Shown: positions 26,016-36,100, numbered from the stretch's first letter. The stretch: DNA of 64,000 nucleotides from Anaerolineaceae bacterium (GCA_020634135.1 JACKCG010000001.1:248001-312000); one strand, 5' to 3'. Notes: generated by a model from the sequence alone, not told the origin. A program made the numbers and translations.

Positions 26016-26450
26016 CTAATCTCCGGTTGGTTTCTCCCACAACCATTCCTGCACCGCCTGGATAAGCTCAGCGGCAGACAGATCGTCATGTGTCTCCAGG
26101 GCATCCAGATCTGCCGGATGTAGCTCCGCTAACACACGCTCCAACTCGGTCATGAGCAGCAGCAGCGGCGCGGTACGGCTGACGACGATAGTGACGTAGT
26201 AGGCTGGATAGTCAAGTGTATAAATAAAGACGTGATGTTCTTTCGTTGAAAGCATGACAAACTGCGCCGGGTGGTGTTCAAACTGTGTTGCGAGGTTTTG
26301 TGCCAGTACAAAGAAGGCCTGGAACATGGAGGCCAGTTTCTCGCTGCTGCTCTTCAGCGGGTAAGAGGTTCGCAGGAGGTTGCCACGGTTGTTGGTGACA
26401 ATCACGAGCTGGATGTGTGCGTTGTTTGCGAGACGTTCAAACCATTCCAT
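26016..26450 (-). CDS. roadblock/LC7-like protein
   Basis: A 144-residue soluble protein. The order of a hydrophobic strand with a Gly turn (IQLVIVTNNRGNLLRTS), a long helix (EKLASMFQAFFVLAQNLA), further strands (QFVMLSTKEHHVFIYTLDY, YVTIVVSR) and a closing helix (LLLLMTELERVLAEL) fits the roadblock/LC7 fold, which usually regulates or pairs with small GTPases. The family call is by pattern and uncertain. No GTPase is adjacent. Two minus-strand TACAAT boxes (26515-26520 and 26561-26566) lie upstream, the nearer giving a leader of roughly 60 bases. It is divergent from the radical SAM gene. Confidence 0.55.
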   Translation of the reverse strand: MEWFERLANNAHIQLVIVTNNRGNLLRTSYPLKSSSEKLASMFQAFFVLAQNLATQFEHHPAQFVMLSTKEHHVFIYTLDYPAYYVTIVVSRTAPLLLLMTELERVLAELHPADLDALETHDDLSAAELIQAVQEWLWEKPTGD

Positions 26451-26523
26451 CAGGATTTTTCTCCCACAATGCGCCGGGCGTCTGTACTTCAGTCCACAAC
26501 CGAGGATTGATGCAATTGTACCT

Positions 26524-26540
26524 TTTCCAGTTGGTGGAAA
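26524..26540. promoter_or_regulatory. inverted repeat in divergent promoter region
   Basis: TTTCCA-GTTGG-TGGAAA lies between the roadblock-like and radical SAM genes, just upstream of a minus-strand TACAAT. Its arms resemble those of the inverted repeat before gltB (ATTCCA/TGGAAT), but the spacer is one base shorter. Confidence 0.35.
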
Positions 26541-26653
26541 TTGGACGACCTTCCCGCAAGATTGTACCAGTTTCTGCGCTTCTATGCCCGGCGAACCCTC
26601 ATGTATGATAATGCGCAGTGGAATATGTGCTACCCAATCTTTTCCCCGTCCGT

Positions 26654-26659
26654 TATAAT
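26654..26659 (+). promoter_or_regulatory. -10 box for radical SAM gene
   Basis: TATAAT followed by GTAAATG. The transcript would begin near 26666, giving a leader of about 37 bases to ATG 26703. Confidence 0.5.
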
Positions 26660-26702
26660 GTAAATGACCATGAGAAAAATTCAGACTTATGAGGGAAAAC
26701 GT

Positions 26703-28631
26703 ATGCGCCCCAATCAGATTGAGCGCCAGTTGAGTCGTTTACTGCTGCAAGTGACCAAACCGGGACGCTATGTGGGCGGTGAATTTAACAGTGTGACGAA
26801 AGATTGGAATTCCACCGACTTCAAAGTTGCGTTGGCCTTCCCCGATACGTATGACCTGGGTATGTCGAATCTGGGAATCATGATCCTGTACGAGCAAATC
26901 AACCGGCAGGCGGACATGCTGGCGGAGCGTGTTTTTAGCCCCTGGATTGACATGGAAGACCTGATGCGACGCGACGCCATCCCTCTGTTTTCGCTGGAAA
27001 ACAAGCGATCTATCCGTGAGTTTGACCTCCTTGGCATCAGTTTGCCCTATGAGCAGCTGTATACCAACGTGCTGAACCTCCTTGACCTGGCTGGGATGCC
27101 GGTACGCAGTGCCGAACGCGATGAAGCGTACCCGGTGGTCATCGCCGGTGGTCATGCCTGCTACAACCCGGAGCCGATGAGCGACTTCATTGATGCCTTC
27201 GTGATTGGCGAAGGTGAGGAAATCATCGTGGAAATTGCCCGCACGCTCCAGATGCTGCGCGGCGGTACTCGTGCGGCGCAGTTGGAGGCGCTGGCGGGGA
27301 TTCAGGGTGTCTATGTGCCGCGTTTCTACGAGGTGGCTTATCACCCAGATGGTACGATAGCCAGCGTGCAATCGAACGCGCCGGAAGCTCCAGCGCGGGT
27401 GTTGAAACGGATTGTGCCGGTGCTGCCGAAACCGTTCACGCGCTTTCTGGTTCCGAATATTGACACGGTACACAACCGCGCTCCGATTGAGATTATGCGC
27501 GGCTGCACGCGCGGCTGCCGCTTCTGCCATGCTGGGATGATTACGCGCCCGGTGCGTGAGCGCCCGGTGGAGGAGATTGTTGACGCAATCGGGGATGTGG
27601 TCGCCAACACTGGCTTTGAAGAGATCAGCTTGTTGAGTCTGTCCTCGTCAGATTATCGCTGGGTGAATGAACTGTGTGATGCGGTTCACGAAGTCTATGG
27701 CGAATCGGGTATGACGCTAAGTCTCCCCAGCCTGCGTATCGAAAGCACCAGCGCTGACCTGCTCGATAAACTGGGCGATACGCGGCGCAGCGGATTCACC
27801 TTTGCGCCCGAAGCAGCGACGGAACGGATGCGCGAGATCATCAATAAGGCCGTGCCGGATGACCAGGTACTGGAGGCCGCACGGGCAGTATATTCACGTG
27901 GCTGGCGGACGATCAAGCTCTATTTCATGATCGGTCACCCGGAGGAAACATTGGACGATGTGCAGGCGATAGTCAACCTGTGTAAAGCCGTGCTGTATGA
28001 AGGGCGCAAGATTATGGGGAAAAAGGCCAACGTGAACGTGGGAGTCAGTACATTTATTCCCAAGCCGCATACGCCTTTCCAGTGGGTGCCGCAGGAAGCA
28101 ACCGCCCTGGTTGATGAGAAGCTGCGGCTGCTCAAAGACCAGCTGCGCGGGCAGGGCTTACATTTACGATGGAATGACATCGAATCAAGTGAATTTGAGG
28201 GATTCCTGAGCCGGGGAGACCGGCGTATCGGGCGGGTTATCCAGCGGGCATGGGAGATGGGCTGCAAGTTCGACGCCTGGAGTGACCAGCATTTTCATGA
28301 TCGTTGGCTGGTCGCCTTTGAGGAGGCCGGGCTGTCCCCATTCTTTTATACCGAACGGGAGCGCGATATTGACGAGATATTCCCTTGGGATCATATTGAC
28401 GCGGCGGTACACAAGAAGTTCCTGCGTGACGATTACCTGATGAGTATTAAGGGTGAAACGCGGGTGGACTGTCGGGATCGCTGTTTCGCCTGTGGCATCC
28501 TGCCAAAATTCAAGGATGCGCGGGCGGAGACCGAAGCACTCGCCTGGGAATGCCCGCCGGTCAAACCGATCAGCGCCCGCAAACGGACGGGCGATTCCGA
28601 ACGGGTGTCGAACGTCGCGCTGCTGCCCTGA
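26703..28631 (+). CDS. B12-binding/radical SAM protein (TIGR03960-like)
   Basis: A radical SAM enzyme of about 642 residues. ATG 26703 (MRPNQIE) is preferred because GAGGGA precedes it at eight bases; ATG 26664 in frame lies almost on the -10 box. The N-terminus (TKPGRYVGGEFNSV) and the B12-binding-like part (FPDTYDLGMSNLG ... VVIAGGHACYNPEPMSDFIDAFVIGEGE) match the family. The 4Fe-4S loop is CTRGCRFCHAG (CxxxCxxC), and FAPEAATERMR follows in the barrel. A Cys cluster near the end (CRDRCFACGI) may bind another metal. Its usual companion, the DUF2344 protein, is at 11024. The reaction is unknown for the family. Confidence 0.88.
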   Translation: MRPNQIERQLSRLLLQVTKPGRYVGGEFNSVTKDWNSTDFKVALAFPDTYDLGMSNLGIMILYEQINRQADMLAERVFSPWIDMEDLMRRDAIPLFSLENKRSIREFDLLGISLPYEQLYTNVLNLLDLAGMPVRSAERDEAYPVVIAGGHACYNPEPMSDFIDAFVIGEGEEIIVEIARTLQMLRGGTRAAQLEALAGIQGVYVPRFYEVAYHPDGTIASVQSNAPEAPARVLKRIVPVLPKPFTRFLVPNIDTVHNRAPIEIMRGCTRGCRFCHAGMITRPVRERPVEEIVDAIGDVVANTGFEEISLLSLSSSDYRWVNELCDAVHEVYGESGMTLSLPSLRIESTSADLLDKLGDTRRSGFTFAPEAATERMREIINKAVPDDQVLEAARAVYSRGWRTIKLYFMIGHPEETLDDVQAIVNLCKAVLYEGRKIMGKKANVNVGVSTFIPKPHTPFQWVPQEATALVDEKLRLLKDQLRGQGLHLRWNDIESSEFEGFLSRGDRRIGRVIQRAWEMGCKFDAWSDQHFHDRWLVAFEEAGLSPFFYTERERDIDEIFPWDHIDAAVHKKFLRDDYLMSIKGETRVDCRDRCFACGILPKFKDARAETEALAWECPPVKPISARKRTGDSERVSNVALLP

Positions 28632-28634
28632 CGG

Positions 28635-28704
28635 TCAAAATGGAATCCCGAAAGAAATCCAACGAAATAGCGAGGACTCGTAGGGACGCACCGCCCCATT
28701 TTGA
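28635..28704. terminator. possible shared terminator between convergent genes
   Basis: TCAAAATGG (28635-28643) pairs perfectly with CCATTTTGA (28696-28704) across a 52-base loop in the gap between the radical SAM gene and the convergent LCP gene. The A and T of the arms could serve in either direction. The long loop makes this weak. Confidence 0.3.
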
Positions 28705-28714
28705 AAACACAGGG

Positions 28715-29614
28715 TTACTCAAAGCGCCCCTCTAACCAGGGCGCAATCGTCTCATAATTCGGTACGGCGTAACCGGATGCCGTTCCCAGGATGTAGTCCC
28801 GGTTGATGACCAGTTGGTCAAAACGCCCGGCGTTGAGTGCTGCTGGCGGGGCAATCGCCAGGATGTCACCAATTGTGAGGTTGGTGTCCATCGCGCTGCT
28901 GAGAATCCGCAGGGCTTCCGGCCAGTAACGCGGGTTACGCAGTTTTTCGCTGAGCGCCGCGAGTACCTGCTGCTGCCGGCTGGCACGGTGATAGTCATCG
29001 TCAGCGTGGCGGGTGCGTGCGTAGATGAGTGCTCGCTCGCCGTCCATGTGCTGGTAGCCGGATTCGAAACGCACCTGGATCGTTCCCCCATCGGGTGCGG
29101 GGTAGTTGTCATCCACGATCACGCGCTCTACGTCTATCATAATCCCCCCCACCGCGTCTATCAGCGCGACAAACCCATTAAAATCCAGTCGCAAATAACG
29201 ATCAATTTCAATACCGAAATTCTGGGCAATACTTGCCGCCAGCAGCGCCGGGCCACCGCCGGTTTCTTCCTGTTCTCCCAACACATTGATTGTATTGATG
29301 CGCTGCATCCCGTAACCTGGCACGTCTAAGAACAGGTCGCGCGGTAAGGAGAGTACGTTGACTTCCAACCGCGCCGGGTCTACACCCAGGAGCAGGATAG
29401 CATCGGTGCGCCCGGCGAAACTCGCACCGCTCCGGTCATCCAGGCCGAGGATGAGAATGTCCAGGTGGGGTGGGGGGAATACCAGGTACAGGACGGTGCT
29501 GAAACCCGCGCAGAAAAAGGCGGCCAACGCCAGCATTAACAGCACCAGCCCGATTCTTCCGCGTTTATTGGATTGCTTGTAGCGTGTTTTGGCTTGTTGA
29601 ATGAACTGCTGCAT
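28715..29614 (-). CDS. LytR-CpsA-Psr (LCP) family protein, second copy
   Basis: A 299-residue LCP protein: short basic cytoplasmic N-terminus, one transmembrane segment (about 20-44), then the LCP domain. Signatures are AGRTDAILLLGVDP, LPRDLFLDVPGYGMQRINTI and YARTRHADDDYHRASRQQQ. It is shorter than the copy at 4576 (no long Pro/Arg N-terminus). It follows a lipoprotein gene on the same strand after 12 bases, so the two are very probably one operon. Presumed role: attaching a glycopolymer to the cell surface. Confidence 0.92.
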   Translation of the reverse strand: MQQFIQQAKTRYKQSNKRGRIGLVLLMLALAAFFCAGFSTVLYLVFPPPHLDILILGLDDRSGASFAGRTDAILLLGVDPARLEVNVLSLPRDLFLDVPGYGMQRINTINVLGEQEETGGGPALLAASIAQNFGIEIDRYLRLDFNGFVALIDAVGGIMIDVERVIVDDNYPAPDGGTIQVRFESGYQHMDGERALIYARTRHADDDYHRASRQQQVLAALSEKLRNPRYWPEALRILSSAMDTNLTIGDILAIAPPAALNAGRFDQLVINRDYILGTASGYAVPNYETIAPWLEGRFE

Positions 29615-29626
29615 AATAACCTATCG

Positions 29627-30547
29627 CTAAAATCCGCCGTGACTCTCGTAACGCCGCCACTCGTTGCCGCCCGGCAGCAGGGCGATAATTCCGCCCCGGG
29701 TATCGTTCATGTAGATTGAACCATCCGCGCCGGTTTGCACTTGAATCGTGTAGGGTGTTTCATACTCGCTGACCGCCCACCCCAGGCGCTGCTGCATGGT
29801 GAAATCGCTGCGCCACAACAGGCCGAATCCGCGACGTGGCTGCCAGGTATAAGGCGGTGGATTGCTGAAGGCCGGGTCGGTTTCTGGCATACCGTCTTCA
29901 AAACGATCATTCAAGACCTGCCAGCGTGGCAGGTTATCGCTGTCATACAGTACATAGATCGCGTCTTGTTGCTGTACCCAGACCATCAGGCCGTTCTGGA
30001 ATTGATGAATTGCACCGTTGGTAATCAATGGTGGATTCAGCGGACAGGTAGTTGGGATCGGCTGGCTGAAGAACCAGGGCGAGCCACAGTTCAGTGGCGT
30101 CCCGGCGATGTTACCCGGCAAACCGGGCAATGGCGTGGTTAGCTGGAATCCAGAAGTCGGGAAGACCAGAGACGGTACGAAGATCACCGCCGTTGGCGTG
30201 GGGGGCGGGGTGGCTGTGTTGGTCGCTGTGGAAGTGGGTGTTTGGGTTGGGGTTTTGCTCGGTGGTAATGTGGGCGTAATGAGAGCAAATCCAGGCTGCA
30301 CACTTGCCAGCAGCGTGACGCCGACTTCCGCCGAAGTGACAACCGGGATGAAGAGTGGTGACGGCGTAGGGCTGAGAAAGCGCGTTGGCGCGGGCGTTGT
30401 CGGTGCCAGAGTTGAATCCTGGACGAGCCGGGGGCCATTATCCTGCCGGTTAGGACTGCACGACGCCGCCAGAATGGGAACAAGGATGAAAACACACCAT
30501 ACCCACAGGAAGCGTTGATCTGGATAGGTTAGTGTATTTTTACGCAT
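29627..30547 (-). CDS. secreted lipoprotein, unknown
   Basis: A 306-residue lipoprotein from ATG 30547. The signal peptide ends in a lipobox LAASC (about residue 26). A long Thr/Pro linker follows (PTRFLSPTPSP, TLPPSKTPTQTPTSTATNTATPPPTPT), then a C-terminal domain of about 150 residues rich in Trp and Tyr (MVWVQQQDAIYVLYDSDNLPRWQ, WQPRRGFGLLWRSD). Such Trp-rich domains after a P/T stalk recur in secreted Chloroflexota-like proteins; the function is unknown to me. First gene of an operon with the LCP protein at 28715, pointing to a cell-surface job. Confidence 0.8.
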   Translation of the reverse strand: MRKNTLTYPDQRFLWVWCVFILVPILAASCSPNRQDNGPRLVQDSTLAPTTPAPTRFLSPTPSPLFIPVVTSAEVGVTLLASVQPGFALITPTLPPSKTPTQTPTSTATNTATPPPTPTAVIFVPSLVFPTSGFQLTTPLPGLPGNIAGTPLNCGSPWFFSQPIPTTCPLNPPLITNGAIHQFQNGLMVWVQQQDAIYVLYDSDNLPRWQVLNDRFEDGMPETDPAFSNPPPYTWQPRRGFGLLWRSDFTMQQRLGWAVSEYETPYTIQVQTGADGSIYMNDTRGGIIALLPGGNEWRRYESHGGF

Positions 30548-30586
30548 AAGACTCCACTGAATCTTCCGGTTGACAAGCGGCACTTG

Positions 30587-30592
30587 TATAAT
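30587..30592 (+). promoter_or_regulatory. candidate -10 box for small membrane gene
   Basis: TATAAT in the divergent gap. A perfect TTGACA lies at 30570-30575 but only 11 bases upstream, too close for a normal pair, so the -35 is uncertain. Confidence 0.35.
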
Positions 30593-30665
30593 TAGCCTAA
30601 ATGCCTTAATGGATGTATGCTAATAGTAAATCACCGCCCTGGGAATGGCAACGGAGAAACAATCT

Positions 30666-31055
30666 ATGGCAAAGCGCCGCAGAAATACCCAGTATCGGCA
30701 GTCGAGTGCGCCTCGTACACCGGGTAAGAGCACACGTGAGGCGCAGATCGAACGTATGACCTGGTTCTTTCTGGTCTTGATTTTCGCCTTGGTACAGCTT
30801 CTTGCAGATAACAGTTCAGTTACGCTGCCGGGGTGGTTTGTGCCGATGGCTGGGTCGGTTGTCTTGTTGGGTTCTGGTATCTACCAGTACTCCCGTCGCT
30901 ACCGGGTCAGCCCGGTAACGTGGCTAGGTGGTGCATTGCTGCTGTTTTTTGTGGTTCTGAATCTATATGCCAATTTTAACCGGTCTTTTGTTGGAGAATC
31001 GTTGTTGGTGTTTGCTGGGGTCATCCTCGCCGGGTTGTTGACCGGCGAGACGTAG
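30666..31055 (+). CDS. small four-helix membrane protein, unknown
   Basis: About 129 residues from ATG 30666 (MAKRRRNTQ), preceded by CGGAGAAACAATCT. A very basic N-terminus (about 1-32) is followed by four short hydrophobic segments (about 36-52, 60-77, 85-102 and 108-124). No conserved polar motif identifies a transporter. It precedes a PucR regulator on the same strand after about 90 bases. Function unknown. Confidence 0.65.
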   Translation: MAKRRRNTQYRQSSAPRTPGKSTREAQIERMTWFFLVLIFALVQLLADNSSVTLPGWFVPMAGSVVLLGSGIYQYSRRYRVSPVTWLGGALLLFFVVLNLYANFNRSFVGESLLVFAGVILAGLLTGET

Positions 31056-31079
31056 GCTGGATCAAAGTGTAGGCTGGAT
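31052..31079 (+). repeat. 11-bp direct repeat upstream of pucR1
   Basis: GTAGGCTGGAT occurs at 31052-31062 and again at 31069-31079, a 17-base period, starting in the stop codon of the upstream gene. Possible protein-binding pair for the following regulator, or a small duplication. Confidence 0.4.
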
Positions 31080-31148
31080 TTCTGACAGATTTGCCTGAGC
31101 AGCGGTACGCCGCCTTATGATGGCATAGGAAGAAGCGGTTTAATTGGG

Positions 31149-32789
31149 ATGATAGATGTAAACAGCGCAATTACAGTTGAAGATGTTCGCAAACAGGCAT
31201 TGCCGCTTGGTACCCGTTTAGCGGCTGGTACTGGCTCGCTCAATCATTCTGTTTCGTGGGTCACGGTGATCTACCCGGAGCAGAAAGCCACCCCGAAAAC
31301 GTTGCAGCGTGGCGAGATGATACTCGTCGCAGAGCCGGAACGCGGTGTGCAGCGTGCCACACCGGATATTGATATTATCCGGTGGGCATCGGAAAAACAG
31401 GCGTCCGCTGTTGTCTTGAGCCAGAACGCCAGCCCAACCGCATTAGCCGAAGCCAATGCCTTCGGGATGCCGCTCCTGATTCTGCCACCGGGCAGCCATA
31501 TCCGCCTGGTGGAAAAAGCGGTGGTGAGCCTGTTAGTAGACCGGAAGGGTCAGTTAGAGCGTCGCGCTGCGCAGATCTATCGCCAGCTAACGCAGATTTC
31601 TTCTCAGAATGAGGGTATTTCGGAACTGGTTGCGGCGATTTCCCGGTTGACGAACAAAGCGGTGATTGTTCAGGATAAGACGCTGCGGATTATGGACATG
31701 ACCGTCCAGCCGCAATTTATTGAATCCTGGGAAGATGTTGAGACATTTCTGCGGGACTTTTATAGCCTGCCGATTGAACTGCAAGACCGCCACCGGGTGA
31801 GCGAGATTGAGAACCCGGCGCTGCTTCAGTCGCTGCCGTCTCCGGGGTTGGCGCGGCTGGTCTGTCCGATTGTGACCAACAATATCGGGCGAGGCTATCT
31901 TTCGATTGTGGGTACAGATGTTGAGTTGGATGATATTGACCTGCTGGCAGCGGAGTACGGCGCTGCTGCCTGCGCGCTGGAGATGGCGAAGGCAAAGGCC
32001 ATCAGTGAAACCGAAAAACGGCTGCGCGGCACGTTTCTTGACCGCTTGTTGTTAGGGGATGTCAACTATCAGGAAGCCATTCGTCAGGGAGAGCGCTTCG
32101 AGCATGATATGACGCGCATTCACGTGGCGGTCGTGCTTTCCTGGCAGGGGGACGAGACACCCTCGCTCCGACGGTTGGAGACCCTGGTCAACAACGTGGC
32201 CGGGGGGCATGATGTGCTGGTCTGGCAGCGTGAAAAAGAGAAACAAATCCTGGTTTTCCATGCGACTGATGCGAAAGACCCGGTGGATACCAGCCTGAGC
32301 CTGGCAAAATTGCTGACGCAGGAAGTCCACCGGCGACACCCCGGAACCAAAGTGGCGATTGGGGTGGGGCAGCCAGCGCGGGAAATTGGTCATTGGCGTT
32401 CGAGCTATGAAGATGCCCAAAAAGCATTGAATCTGGCGATTCGTTTGCAGACCGATACCCCGCTGTATATTGGTGACCTGGGTGTGTACCAGCTTTTGCA
32501 AGGTCTTTCCGAGCGCGAGAAGCTGATGGCATTTTGCACAAAAACCCTGGGTTCGCTGGAGGATTACGACCTGCGGCAGCACGCTGACCTCGTAAAAACG
32601 CTGGATGCCTTTTTTACCTGTCATGGGAATTTAAGCCAGACTGCCGAGATGTTGATTGTGCATCGGAACACGCTGCTTTACCGGATGAACCGTATTAACG
32701 AAATCGCTGAAATTGACATCAACCGGCCTGAAACCCGTTTGGCATTGCACCTGGCGCTGACGATACGCAAGCTGTTAGGCAGTCGTTAA
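31149..32789 (+). CDS. PucR-family transcriptional regulator (first)
   Basis: A 546-residue regulator. The N-terminal PucR domain (about 8-135; EDVRKQALPLGTRLAAGTGSLNHSVSWVTV) is followed by a middle region of the CdaR/GGDEF-like type (about 290-420; GVGQPAREIGHWRSSYEDAQKALNLA) and a C-terminal PucR-type helix-turn-helix (about 480-545; HGNLSQTAEMLIVHRNTLLYRMNRI). Such proteins respond to small metabolites, classically in purine or nitrogen use. It is followed by gltB on the same strand after 343 bases, and a paralogue lies at 39677 on the other side, so control of gltB or the permease is a reasonable guess. Confidence 0.9.
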   Translation: MIDVNSAITVEDVRKQALPLGTRLAAGTGSLNHSVSWVTVIYPEQKATPKTLQRGEMILVAEPERGVQRATPDIDIIRWASEKQASAVVLSQNASPTALAEANAFGMPLLILPPGSHIRLVEKAVVSLLVDRKGQLERRAAQIYRQLTQISSQNEGISELVAAISRLTNKAVIVQDKTLRIMDMTVQPQFIESWEDVETFLRDFYSLPIELQDRHRVSEIENPALLQSLPSPGLARLVCPIVTNNIGRGYLSIVGTDVELDDIDLLAAEYGAAACALEMAKAKAISETEKRLRGTFLDRLLLGDVNYQEAIRQGERFEHDMTRIHVAVVLSWQGDETPSLRRLETLVNNVAGGHDVLVWQREKEKQILVFHATDAKDPVDTSLSLAKLLTQEVHRRHPGTKVAIGVGQPAREIGHWRSSYEDAQKALNLAIRLQTDTPLYIGDLGVYQLLQGLSEREKLMAFCTKTLGSLEDYDLRQHADLVKTLDAFFTCHGNLSQTAEMLIVHRNTLLYRMNRINEIAEIDINRPETRLALHLALTIRKLLGSR

Positions 32790-33132
32790 GTCAATTTTTG
32801 TGTAGCCTGCATAAAAAACACATCAGTTTTTAGGTTGAATTGACGGTAAAAATGACTGCCGTCTCCGGTTTTGCGTCCCACTTATATATACTGCACAAAG
32901 ATGCAGGCAGCATTTTGCCCTATATTGCCCAAATCAGAGTAGATTAACCCGCGATCATTCCGCTGTTTCCTCCTTTAAGCACACAGCCTGTGAAGGATGC
33001 ATAAGCGAACCCCCCGATTTTCGTGCAGAATGTTTTATGCGTGTCTGATAAATTCCACTTATATGGAATCGATTTTTCACACGTATTTGTACTATCTGCC
33101 CGATAGGCTACCGGCATAAACAGGGGGAGAAT
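32790..33132 (+). promoter_or_regulatory. long regulatory gap before gltB
   Basis: 343 bases without a gene. It contains TATATA (32884), an inverted repeat CTGCA-N6-TGCAG (32891-32906), and a second, longer inverted repeat at 33052-33069. A TACTAT box (33090-33095) could be the gltB -10, placing the second inverted repeat over the -35 region. No known riboswitch was recognised. The gap is A/T-richer than the genes around it. Confidence 0.5.
33052..33069. promoter_or_regulatory. inverted repeat, candidate gltB operator
   Basis: ATTCCA-CTTATA-TGGAAT, a perfect 6-bp arm dyad 63 bases before the gltB ATG and just upstream of a possible -10 box. Plausible site for a dimeric regulator. Which protein binds is unknown; the adjacent PucR is a candidate. 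Confidence 0.45.
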
Positions 33133-36100
33133 ATGGAAGACTCCAGCTTGCCTCAAGACATTACTGCATTTCTCCACCCGATAGATCGCAATGAACGTGA
33201 TGCCTGTGCCCTGATTTGTGCAGTTCGCAAAGGAGGACAGCCGACACATGGCAACGTCAAGCGCACGATTGAGGCGCTATCGCGCATGGGGCATCGCAGC
33301 GGTTTTATTGATGGTGAGGGCGATGGCGTAGGGATTCTAACGGATATTCCGCGCCAGTTATGGATGAAGAAACTGGCGGCCTCACGCTTACCATCGGCGC
33401 TGGCGACAAACCCGGACTTCTGGGTAGCGCACCTGATGATTCCGGCGGAGCAGCGTCCTCAGGCAGTCGAGATCAAGAGTCGTATTGTGCAGGTGCTGAG
33501 CGAAGCCGGTCTGGAAGTTCTGATCGCCAGGCAGGCGGATGTGCGCAGCTACGAATTAGGGCCGCACGCCGCCCGCAATGAGCCGGATTTCTGGCAGATT
33601 GCTGGTATTCGCGGCGCGGTCATGGCAGAGAATCTGGAATCGTATCTGTTTAACATGCAGGTTCGCCTGGAATCTGACTTTGGTGTGCATTTCCCATCAT
33701 TTTCAACTCACAGCGCGGTCTACAAGGTGCAAGGCACTGCGGAAATACTTCGGCGTTACTATCCAGAACTGCGCGACCCGACCTTTGCTTCCACGGTCAC
33801 TCTCGGCCATGCTCGTTACAGCACCAACACCAACCCGATTTTCGAGCGTGTGCAACCCTTCTGTCTGATAGGGCACAACGGTGAGTTCAACACAATTTCG
33901 AGATTTCGCATGGAATCGGCCATGCTCGGTATTGAGCTTGACCCGGGCAACTCGGACTCTCAGGATGTAGACCGGGCACTGCATACATTGGTGCATAACT
34001 TCGGGCTGGACTTGATCGAAGCGATGGAATTGGTGTTCCCGCCGCACGATCATGACCTGGTGCAGCATGTGGATTCTATCCAGCAGATGTATGCGCAGAT
34101 GCGGCGCAGTTTTGGCCCGTTTGCACAGGGTCCGGCGGCGCTCGTGGCGCGTTTTGGTGACCAGTGTGTATTCTCGGTGGATGCGCTCGGGCTGCGTCCA
34201 CTGTGGTTTGGCGAGACGGAAAAGGAATACTTTGCCAGTTCTGAACGCGGTGTTTACCCGCTTACGATGATGTCTGGCAACCCGAAACCATTGGGGCCGG
34301 GGGAGAAGATCGCCTTGAAGATTACGCCGGGGCGCGCTGTAGAGGTGCTGGATTACCCGGCGATTCAGTACCACGTGTGGCAGCGGTTTGAGGAGCGCGG
34401 CTGGTACCATGCGCAGGATCGGGACGATTTCTCTCCTAAACCTGCTTTTCACCAGCCTGTTTCCCATTCCCAATATCCCCGCGTGCCGCAAAATGGCGGT
34501 GGCCGGGCGTCGCTATCGGAGCTTGCTCAGGTGGCTGTAGCTGCTGCGCCTGTCGCGGTGCCGGTTGTCTATCCATTCCCTGAGTCGCTCCCCTGGCAGG
34601 ATCGTCCCGCCATACTGAATACCAGTACGATGGCCGCTTTGGGCTGGGAACGTTATCACATCAGTATAGTGCAGACGATGGCGGAAACCGCAAAAGAGCA
34701 GATTGGCTCATTGGGGTGGGATGGCCCGCTGGCTGCGCTCAGTCAGACACGGGTGAACCTGGCGGACTATTTCAAAGAGACAGTAGCAGTGGTCACCAAC
34801 CCGGCAATTGACCGCGAACGTGAACAGGCCCAGTTTTCGACACGCACGCTGTTAGGGAATCGCCCGGCAGTCGGGCGGTATGAGGATGAGGGACGATTTA
34901 TTGACCTGGCGTCGCCATTGCTGATTGGCGGGCATCCTGATCTGATTCTTCCTGAAGAGACAATTGAGGCGCTGCGGGGGCGTGGTATCTGGACACTGGA
35001 AGCAGTGGCGGACTACTTTGGCGCCAATTGTGTGATCTTGCCGGCCTGTGCTGCGGTAGGGGAGAGTCTGCCGGCAGCGTTAGAACGGCTTCAGGGTGAG
35101 GCGGTGGACGCCGTACTGAATGGCGCGGCCTGTTTGATCCTGGACGATACAGGTGTCTACAGTGGCGAGTCGATGTGGCTTGACCCGCTGCTTATCACTG
35201 CGGCGGTTGACCTGGCGCTGCGGGAATACCGGGCTGATGGCATGAATCTGCGGCGGCAGACGGGCATTGTGTTGCGGTCTGGCGGGCTGCGTGATATGCA
35301 TGATCTGGCGCTGAGTGTGGCATTGGGGGCGAACGCCGTGCTGCCGTATGCAATGTATGCAGTTGGCCTGGGGATTGCGCCACGTGAAGGCAAAAACGGG
35401 GCTTCCCAGGAGGATGTGAGCGTCACCTTTGAAAAGATGCTGCGTGTGATGCGGGCCGGTCTGGAGAAAATTATCTCGACGATTGGCTGCCACGAACTGC
35501 GTGGCTATGGGCATTCGTTTAGCTCCGTTGGGCTGGCGAGTGAGGTCGCGGCATATTTCAGTACGGCCAATTATTTCGGTTCAACGGGGCGGGGGCTGAC
35601 CTGGGCTGACCTGGAGCAGGAAGCGGCTGCACGGGCCGCCGAGTTCCGTGGGGAACAGGCGTCACGCCCCGGCAATCCATCGCGGCTGTATCCCAAAGTG
35701 TGGAAGAAAATTGAGGCGCTGGCTGCCGGAACGCTGACCTATGAGGAGTACACGGCAACTTTGGTGGAAATCGAACAGGAGATGCCGGTGGCGCTGCGTC
35801 ATATCCTGGGTGTAAAACCGGCTCAGGGCGCGGTTGACCCGGCGGCAGTTGACACAACCATAGCAGGTCATGCGCTCCCGGTTGTGATTGGCGCGATGTC
35901 ATTCGGGTCGCAGGGCGAACTCGCTTACAAGGCCTATGGAGAGGCTGCTGCCCGGCTGAACATTGTGTGCGTCAATGGCGAGGGTGGTGAACTGCCGGAA
36001 ATGATGGGGCGCTACCCGAATAATCGTGGCAACCAGGTTGCTTCAGCCCGGTTTGGGGTGAATATCGCCTTCCTGAATTCGTGCAACTTGCTGGAAATCA

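Noticed and set aside
30570..30592. TTGACA and TATAAT pair as a promoter
   Set aside because: Both boxes are perfect but only 11 bases apart, too close for one sigma factor to use together; kept only the -10 as a candidate.
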